This document shows positions 59,463-64,000 of a DNA stretch of 64,000 bases, piece after piece. This DNA is from Marinobacter salexigens (GTDB taxonomy: Bacteria; Pseudomonadota; Gammaproteobacteria; Pseudomonadales; Oleiphilaceae). Below the pieces are notes generated by a model. It saw only the letters and a list, made by a program, of their open reading frames with translations. It was not told the DNA's origin and made no database searches. Where the stretch lies: positions 1,015,340 to 1,079,339 of the forward strand of contig NZ_NIHC01000001.1 in assembly GCF_002806945.1 (NCBI RefSeq), written 5' to 3'. The position numbers were made by a program, and so were the translations under genes. Numbering within the stretch: position 1 is the first letter of the stretch; each line of letters begins with the position of its first letter.

Positions 59463-59479
59463 TTGGCACGGTAAGTGCT
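59463..59479 (+). promoter_or_regulatory. Sigma-54 promoter of pilA
   Basis: TTGGCACG-GTAA-GTGCT fits the consensus TTGGCACG-N4-TTGCA, with the invariant GG (59465-59466) and GC (59477-59478) exactly 10 bases apart. Transcription should start near 59490, giving a leader of about 87 bases before the pilA ATG. RpoN control of pilA is known in Pseudomonas. Confidence 0.85.
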
Positions 59480-59576
59480 TGTCCATGTGCAGGCTCACCG
59501 AAACCGGTTGCGGGGCAAGGCTCCACCGGCCCCGGGCCAATTTGAGTTGATTAACGACAATCACAGAGGTCGAATT

Positions 59577-60041
59577 ATGAAGAACATGCAAATCAACCAC
59601 GCCCAGAAGGGTTTTACGCTTATCGAACTGATGATCGTTGTGGCGATTATTGGTATTTTGGCGGCGATTGCTATTCCGCAGTATCAGACTTATATCGCTA
59701 AGTCTCAGGTGAGCCGGGTAATGGGGGAAGTTGGCTCGCTGCGGACTGCTGCTGAAATGTGTCTGATGGAAGGAGAGGATGCGGATGCGTGCGATTGGGG
59801 TTGGAGTGGTAGTGACCTCCTGGGTGCGGCGGCAACTCTCGATATGGGCCCGGTCATTACGTTCACTGGGACTGAGGTTACAATGTTGGCTACATTCAGT
59901 GGAAATGCCTCTGCAGCTCTTACCGGAACTGGTGCGAATCAGTTGGTTTGGACGCGCACCTCTGCTGGTAGTTGGGCATGTACAACAAATGTTCCTGAGC
60001 AGTATCGTCCATCAGGTTGTAGCGACGATCTCTCAACGTAA
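59577..60041 (+). CDS. pilA: Type IV major pilin PilA
   Basis: 154 residues. An 11-residue leader plus Gly12, then [12 protein letters not shown] with Glu+5 and the long hydrophobic helix of type IVa pilins. Two cysteine pairs: an internal pair (AEMC, ADAC) and a C-terminal pair enclosing the receptor/D-loop (WAC ... SGC). The end is DLST, a Ser-Thr tail that could be the target of the downstream ligase. AGAGG before ATG 59577; a sigma-54 promoter and terminator frame it as a single-gene unit. Confidence 0.95.
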   Translation: MKNMQINHAQKGFTLIELMIVVAIIGILAAIAIPQYQTYIAKSQVSRVMGEVGSLRTAAEMCLMEGEDADACDWGWSGSDLLGAAATLDMGPVITFTGTEVTMLATFSGNASAALTGTGANQLVWTRTSAGSWACTTNVPEQYRPSGCSDDLST

Positions 60042-60068
60042 TGTTGTTTGTTCGCTAATCTTTTTCAG

Positions 60069-60097
60069 AAAAACCCCTTCTTGTTAAGGGGTTTTTT
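60069..60097 (+). terminator. Rho-independent terminator of pilA
   Basis: AAAAACCCCTT paired with AAGGGGTTTTTT around a six-base loop, 28 bases past the pilA stop; a textbook hairpin with a T-tract. Confidence 0.92.
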
Positions 60098-60171
60098 GTT
60101 TTGGACGCGCGTGGTGCGCGCAGAACGCAATCTTATTAGTATCTAAAACTATTTTATTTAATAGGCTATGG

Positions 60172-61719
60172 ATGACTTTTGTTTCTAGGTTAAATTTTAG
60201 TGCTTTGATCTATTGCTTAATTGTTTTCTTGTTGTCCCTGACGCTCTCGGTTGTCTGCCTGTTTTCGGATTTTTTTAATGTAGAGAGTCGCTATGACTTT
60301 CAAAGATATGTTTTAGTTTTTGTGATTTCTTTTCTTCCTTCTATAATCCTCTTTGTCGAATCTCTTAGAGGATCTTGTGTAAATAATTACGCATCAATAA
60401 TTTGGCTTTTCCCGACTTTTTTTGTTTTATTGTATAGTTATATTAATGTAGATAGGTATGCTATATTCCCGTTAGAAGGGTTGATGTTTGCCTTGTGTTT
60501 AATGTTTGTTGCTTTAGTGGGTGTTTGGGCTAAAAAGTCTCAGTTTTTTTTCGGTATTGTTTTTGCCGTTATATATAGTTTGGTTGTTGTTTCTTTTTTT
60601 TATTCTTTATTGACAATTTTGGAATATTTATTGATTATTCTTGATGGCCTTTATCCTGAGGATATGCTGCCATTTGGTTTTGGAAACATAAGGCAGTGGA
60701 GCCATCTAGCAACGTGGTTGATTCCATTGTTGCCAGTTTCTATTATGGTGGGCCCGCTTCACACTTTTAGGGTTTGGAGAGCAATAGTAATAATAACGGC
60801 GTCCGTTTGGTGGTGGTTGATTATATTAAGTTCGGCACATGGAAGTTTTGCCGCTCAGGCATTGAGTTTTTTTTTGATTCTTCTGCTATATAGGTATAAG
60901 GCTATAAGGTGGGCGCAGATTTCTCTGGTGTTTTTCTTTCTGGGGGCGTGTCTCTGGTTTGTTTTATCTTACGTTTTTCCGAGCATGGTGTTTGGCGATG
61001 TATCTGAAATTCAGATAAGAGTAGTAGACGGGCTGCCAGCGAGGTTAATCTTATGGGGTGAGGCATTCTCTATGAGTTTGACCAACTTCCCGTTTGGAAT
61101 GGGTGGGCAGTCATGGTTAACTCATGAGCCAATCACAGAAGCTTTTGTGAATGGTGAAGTTAAAAATTTTGGAGCGCCTCATAGTATGTATTTGTTATGG
61201 GCGTCGGAATATGGGTGGGTTTTTGTATTGACGTTGCTTTTTCCTGTGTTTTTTGTTTTTAGGGGTATTAAATCATGCTATGAGATTTACTATGATCAAG
61301 AAAGCCCCTTGGTTTACGTTATTGTGGGAGTTGTTGCGTCAACATTCTCAGGTCTTTTTCACTCTGGTGTTTCATCTGTTTTGTTAGCACCAGCAGGTAT
61401 GTTATTTGGGTTGCTTGTGTTGTCAATGGTATGGGCTTTAGCAGTAAGCTTTGATGTTGGTATTCCAAGCTACAAATTTAGATCGTTTTGGGTTTTGATG
61501 TCTGGAGTGGCATTTTCATTGGGATTGTTTTTCTTGTCAGGAGTGATCGAATATAAAGTAGAAAGTGACAGGGATCGAGAGTGCGTTGAGAAATCAGGAA
61601 TGACTGGGTATATGCCTCGCTTCTGGCATCACGGGTATTTCCCGAATCGCACCGGTTGCCAGTATGGTATGGAGGTGCCTAACGCCATGGGCAAGCGGCA
61701 GCAGATGGATGCCTATTAA
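60172..61719 (+). CDS. Membrane O-antigen ligase/polymerase-like protein, possibly a pilin glycosyltransferase (PglL/TfpO type)
   Basis: 515 residues and about 12 membrane helices. A large loop contains MGGQSWLTHEP and GAPHSMYLLWASEYG, resembling the conserved H-[NS]-x-Y-L loop of the Wzy/WaaL/PglL superfamily. The gene is visibly more AT-rich than its neighbours (long T-runs), which suggests transfer. It follows pilA, as tfpO does in P. aeruginosa, where TfpO puts an O-antigen unit on the pilin C-terminal serine. The exact family is uncertain; superfamily and membrane topology are more secure. Stop overlaps the next start by one base. Confidence 0.68.
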   Translation: MTFVSRLNFSALIYCLIVFLLSLTLSVVCLFSDFFNVESRYDFQRYVLVFVISFLPSIILFVESLRGSCVNNYASIIWLFPTFFVLLYSYINVDRYAIFPLEGLMFALCLMFVALVGVWAKKSQFFFGIVFAVIYSLVVVSFFYSLLTILEYLLIILDGLYPEDMLPFGFGNIRQWSHLATWLIPLLPVSIMVGPLHTFRVWRAIVIITASVWWWLIILSSAHGSFAAQALSFFLILLLYRYKAIRWAQISLVFFFLGACLWFVLSYVFPSMVFGDVSEIQIRVVDGLPARLILWGEAFSMSLTNFPFGMGGQSWLTHEPITEAFVNGEVKNFGAPHSMYLLWASEYGWVFVLTLLFPVFFVFRGIKSCYEIYYDQESPLVYVIVGVVASTFSGLFHSGVSSVLLAPAGMLFGLLVLSMVWALAVSFDVGIPSYKFRSFWVLMSGVAFSLGLFFLSGVIEYKVESDRDRECVEKSGMTGYMPRFWHHGYFPNRTGCQYGMEVPNAMGKRQQMDAY

Positions 61720-62897
61720 TGCTAAGCAGATCCCGAGTTAAAGATCTCGCTGTTATCTTATGCTTGATGTTAGTTGTCGCAGGTGTATCTCACTTCGTCA
61801 TCACTAATCCTCTGGGGCCTTCCCGCTTGCTTTATTATGTGCAGGCACCGTTTATTCAGTGGACCACTCGATGCTCGGCAGGGGCGCCAAGGTGGATGGA
61901 GCGAGTGCAGCATTATGGAACCCACAGGATGGCGGCCCCGGCGAGCCAATTGGCCTACATTGCTCCTACCGGGGAGCTCAGTCATTGTGAGACAGGTTGG
62001 AGTGACGGGTTTTTTGGAGAAGAAGTGTTGCACGCGTCGACACGTTTTCGTTATGCCAGTATCACGAAAACAGTTACCGCCATTGCAATAATTGATCTGA
62101 TTAACCGGGGGAAATTGTCGCTCGACGATAGCATTACTGATGTCTTGAGTTTTGGAGTGGAGTTGAGGGACCCTCGGGTGGCAGAAATCACAGTTGGCCA
62201 TTTGCTTGCGCACCGGGGCGGTTGGGATCGAGTGCGGTCTCAGGATGTTATGTTCATGATTAACCATAAGCCCTGGTGCCCAGAGAGTCCCCGAAAATTG
62301 ACCGAAACTAGCCTTATGTATGCTCCTGGTGAGAAGGAGGCATACTCGAATCTTGGCTACTGCCTCTTGGGCCTGGTGGCAGAGAAGGTCACAGGAAAGC
62401 CCTTCAGGTGGTATGTGTCTGATTTACTTGCTTTTAAAACTACAACTCTCCGTTTTATCGATGGGCCTTACCTAGCTGATGAAGTAAGTTACGATACCCG
62501 ACATGAGAACTTTTACACTCGTGAGTATTACAAAAACTACGACTTTAAAGCACTTTCTTCATCTGCAGGTTTGTCAGGTAACGCCATAGATTTAGCTAAT
62601 CTGATCAAAGCATCTTTGGCGCGAGGCCCATTAACGATTCTTGATGGTGATATGGTTCATGGTTGTAACCCGGCAAGGATCCAAGAGTGTTATGGCTTTG
62701 GTGTTCATCGTTATCAACCATCCCCGGATCATATGCCGCTGTATATGCATGGTGGTAAGCTGCCGGGGGTAGCGTCATTGATAGGCATTACTCCCGATAG
62801 AGGGGTGCTGGTTTGGTTAGGTGCAGGCACCCCTAGGCGGGGTAGTGGTGCGCTGGCGAAGTTTTATGAATATGTTCGGAATGAATTAGATAAATAA
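61719..62897 (+). CDS. Membrane-anchored serine hydrolase of the beta-lactamase/AmpC family
   Basis: 392 residues. An N-terminal membrane helix (residues 10-30) and an extracytoplasmic domain with catalytic Ser114-x-x-Lys117 (ASITK), Tyr209-Ser-Asn211 and a C-terminal HGG motif, the three class C motifs. Members are esterases, D-amino-acid peptidases or true beta-lactamases; substrate unknown. It shares one base with the upstream ligase gene, so they are co-translated. Why a hydrolase sits in a pilin locus is unclear: it may trim a glycan or acyl group, or act on peptidoglycan. Confidence 0.85.
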   Translation: MLSRSRVKDLAVILCLMLVVAGVSHFVITNPLGPSRLLYYVQAPFIQWTTRCSAGAPRWMERVQHYGTHRMAAPASQLAYIAPTGELSHCETGWSDGFFGEEVLHASTRFRYASITKTVTAIAIIDLINRGKLSLDDSITDVLSFGVELRDPRVAEITVGHLLAHRGGWDRVRSQDVMFMINHKPWCPESPRKLTETSLMYAPGEKEAYSNLGYCLLGLVAEKVTGKPFRWYVSDLLAFKTTTLRFIDGPYLADEVSYDTRHENFYTREYYKNYDFKALSSSAGLSGNAIDLANLIKASLARGPLTILDGDMVHGCNPARIQECYGFGVHRYQPSPDHMPLYMHGGKLPGVASLIGITPDRGVLVWLGAGTPRRGSGALAKFYEYVRNELDK

Positions 62898-63091
62898 TCA
62901 ATCGTAGGCAGATGCAGCTTGGCCTGAGTGCCAGTGCAGCCTAGCGTGGCTTCTAGCAGGTTGGGGGGGGGCTTTCCTTTTTTAACATGCTTTTGCTTAC
63001 ACTGGCTTGTAATGACGCCTCGCTGATTGCGAATAGGCATCAAAGTTGCTTGTTAAAGGTTTTAGAAAACTAGTTAGAGACTGGCAACGAT
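62898..63091. other. Gap with a nine-G run before the second pilin
   Basis: The 194 bases between the hydrolase and the second pilin have no gene. A run of nine Gs occupies 62963-62971. I found no sigma-54 element with GG-N10-GC spacing and no clear terminator. Confidence 0.6.
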
Positions 63092-63490
63092 ATGGCGAAG
63101 AGCGGCGGTTTCACCCTTATTGAATTAATGATTGTTGTCGCAATTATTGGAATTCTTGCAGCAGCGGCCATCCCCAGCTATCAGGTCTACATCGCAAAAA
63201 CTCAGATAAACCGAGCTGTTAGCGAGTTATCAGCATACAAGGCGCCTTTCGAAAAGCGTGCGGGCTCCAGCGGGAGTGTGATGAATGAGGACATCGGTTA
63301 CACTCCTTCCAATCTCACCACTGGTAGTCAAGGTGTTGATATAGGAGTGCTTAACGCTGACGGTTCTGGTCAGCTGCAAGTGACCATGGGCGGCAAAGCG
63401 CACCCAAATTTGGCCGGCTTAATCCTAAGCTTTGAGCGCAGCCCCGCAGGAGTTTGGGAGAGACTCGGATCCTGGACAGGCACAGCTTAG
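63092..63490 (+). CDS. Second type IV pilin-like protein
   Basis: 132 residues. A short six-residue leader (MAKSGG) precedes [12 protein letters not shown], with Glu+5, and a hydrophobic helix. No cysteine is present, so the usual C-terminal disulfide loop is missing. It ends in WTGTA. Probably processed by PilD. It could be a minor or alternative pilin; the major one is pilA. A terminator follows 17 bases later. Confidence 0.85.
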   Translation: MAKSGGFTLIELMIVVAIIGILAAAAIPSYQVYIAKTQINRAVSELSAYKAPFEKRAGSSGSVMNEDIGYTPSNLTTGSQGVDIGVLNADGSGQLQVTMGGKAHPNLAGLILSFERSPAGVWERLGSWTGTA

Positions 63491-63506
63491 CCTGACCTGA
63501 TTTCGG

Positions 63507-63537
63507 AAAGCCCGGAGGATTCGTCCCCGGGCTTTTT
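63507..63537 (+). terminator. Rho-independent terminator after the second pilin
   Basis: AAAGCCCGG paired with CCGGGCTTT across an 11-base loop, followed by TTTTT. Confidence 0.88.
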
Positions 63538-63616
63538 GTGTTTCTGATGCGTCTATTCGGCATTATGTTCAGGCTAGGCCTGCGTCCGAATGGTGGCCGT
63601 TTTGTTTTCATGCTTT

Positions 63617-63628
63617 TTGTATGTACAA
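63617..63628 (+). promoter_or_regulatory. Candidate operator of the toxin gene
   Basis: TTGTA and TACAA in inverted order around TG, eight bases before the toxin ATG. BrnT-BrnA pairs repress their own promoter through inverted repeats at this place; assignment by position only. Confidence 0.4.
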
Positions 63629-63636
63629 TAAGTGAT

Positions 63637-63909
63637 ATGAAAATCGAATTTGATCCAGGGAAGGACGCCATAAACACTAGGAAGCACGGTGTTTCTTTGG
63701 CTGATGCAGTGTTACTTGAATGGGAATGTATGTGGCTCATCGAAGACGTTCGAAATTGTTACGGTGAACGCCGAATGATCGGGTACGCACCAATTGGTTC
63801 AAGGGTCTATTGCCTCGTCTTTGCAGATAGAGGCTCGATCCGCCGAGTAATAAGCCTGCGTAAGGCTAACCGACGAGAGGCCCTATGTGTCAGCTTAGTT
63901 GTCGCCTGA
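63637..63909 (+). CDS. brnT: BrnT-family toxin, C-terminus probably replaced by an insertion sequence
   Basis: 90 residues. FDPGKDAINTRKHGVSLADA near the start and VISLRKANRREA near the end are hallmarks of BrnT (RelE-like RNase). The last nine residues (CVSLVVA and neighbours) are unlike the family, and the stop codon lies in the region just before a transposase start. The antitoxin BrnA normally follows directly but is missing here. Start placed at 63637 by family length; the frame is open further upstream. Interruption by an IS is inferred. Confidence 0.75.
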   Translation: MKIEFDPGKDAINTRKHGVSLADAVLLEWECMWLIEDVRNCYGERRMIGYAPIGSRVYCLVFADRGSIRRVISLRKANRREALCVSLVVA

Positions 63910-63926
63910 ATATTTCAGAGGACAAC
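63898..63926 (+). promoter_or_regulatory. Hairpin occluding the transposase ribosome site
   Basis: GTTGTC-GC-CTGAA-TAT-TTCAG-AG-GACAAC folds into an interrupted stem. The AGAGGA Shine-Dalgarno lies in its 3' half, two to seven bases before ATG 63928. Confidence 0.65.
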
Positions 63927-63927
63927 C

Positions 63928-64000
63928 ATGCCGCATTATTCGCCGGAACGTAAAGAAGCCATTCTCCAGAAGATGGCTCCACCTCACAACCTGACGGTTG
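63928..64000 (+). CDS. Transposase, N-terminal fragment (IS3-like HTH)
   Basis: Only 24 residues are visible, opening MPHYSPERKEAILQKM. This resembles the helix-turn-helix start of transposases in IS3-related elements, with the usual PPHN segment. ATG is preceded by AGAGGA inside the hairpin. The right edge of the window cuts it. Confidence 0.6.
   Translation, partial: MPHYSPERKEAILQKMAPPHNLTV

Larger units (their letters stand above)
63886..64000 (+). mobile_element. Insertion sequence, left end (truncated by window)
   Basis: Sequence from about 63886 (TGTGTCAGC) no longer fits the toxin gene and leads, through a hairpin, into a transposase start. Its inner end and second terminal repeat lie beyond 64000. 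The exact edge and any target duplication cannot be seen. Confidence 0.5.

Noticed and set aside
62898..63091. Sigma-54 promoter for the second pilin
   Set aside because: GG and GC dinucleotides in TTGGCC and CTGGCTT contexts do not have the 10-base spacing.

Overview
The window reads as a chromosomal segment of a gammaproteobacterium close to Marinobacter. This is inferred from gene content and order (pycR/pycBA, gatCAB, mreBCD-maf-rng-yhdP, ptsO-rapZ-ptsN-hpf-rpoN-lptBAC-kdsCD, mlaFEDCB-ibaG-murA-hisGDC, coaE-pilDCB-pilA, DUF1302/DUF1329 proteins), not from a database search. No rRNA, tRNA or CRISPR was seen. Most of it is conserved housekeeping DNA; the last 5 kb (pilin locus, toxin remnant, insertion sequence) is accessory.

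Layout. 1-8.9 kb: end of rimO, a beta-carbonic anhydrase, a two-subunit pyruvate carboxylase (pycB, pycA) with its divergent LysR regulator, and the GatCAB amidotransferase. The carbonic anhydrase plausibly supplies bicarbonate to the carboxylase. 9.3-19.6 kb: cell-shape operon mreBCD running into maf, rng and yhdP, then yjgA and mgtE on the other strand. 19.7-27 kb, minus strand: nitrogen PTS genes, ribosome hibernation factor and sigma-54, then the LPS transport and Kdo genes. 27.3-36.4 kb, plus strand: the Mla lipid-transport operon, ibaG, murA, hisG, hisD, hisC and a NIF3 protein. 36.7-46.8 kb: zapG and zapE, a DUF1302/DUF1329 pair with a MalT-like LuxR regulator, an acyltransferase and a Bax-like glucosaminidase. 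46.9-55.2 kb, minus strand: an unrecognised lipoprotein, YfaZ, YacG, a hybrid histidine kinase, TrmO, an unrecognised outer-membrane protein and coaE. 55.2-63.5 kb: type IV pilus genes pilD, pilC, pilB and, divergently, pilA behind a well-formed sigma-54 promoter. Then come an AT-rich membrane ligase/polymerase, a serine hydrolase and a second pilin. 63.6-64 kb: a BrnT-type toxin whose C-terminus seems to have been overwritten by an insertion sequence that runs off the window.

The most unusual feature is a family of seven large intergenic palindromes (about 5.4, 9.0, 32.7, 34.3, 35.5, 36.5 and 53.4 kb). Each has 24-29 bp arms that pair almost perfectly within a copy but differ in sequence between copies. 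They enclose a conserved core with two small hairpins that share a similar loop. Four of the seven lie in 4 kb and separate hisG, hisD, hisC and the NIF3 gene. Other points of interest are an apparent ATT start codon for mreC, a pilin locus with a putative pilin-glycosylating ligase and a membrane-anchored serine hydrolase between two unlike pilins, and a hairpin that covers the ribosome-binding site of the insertion-sequence transposase.
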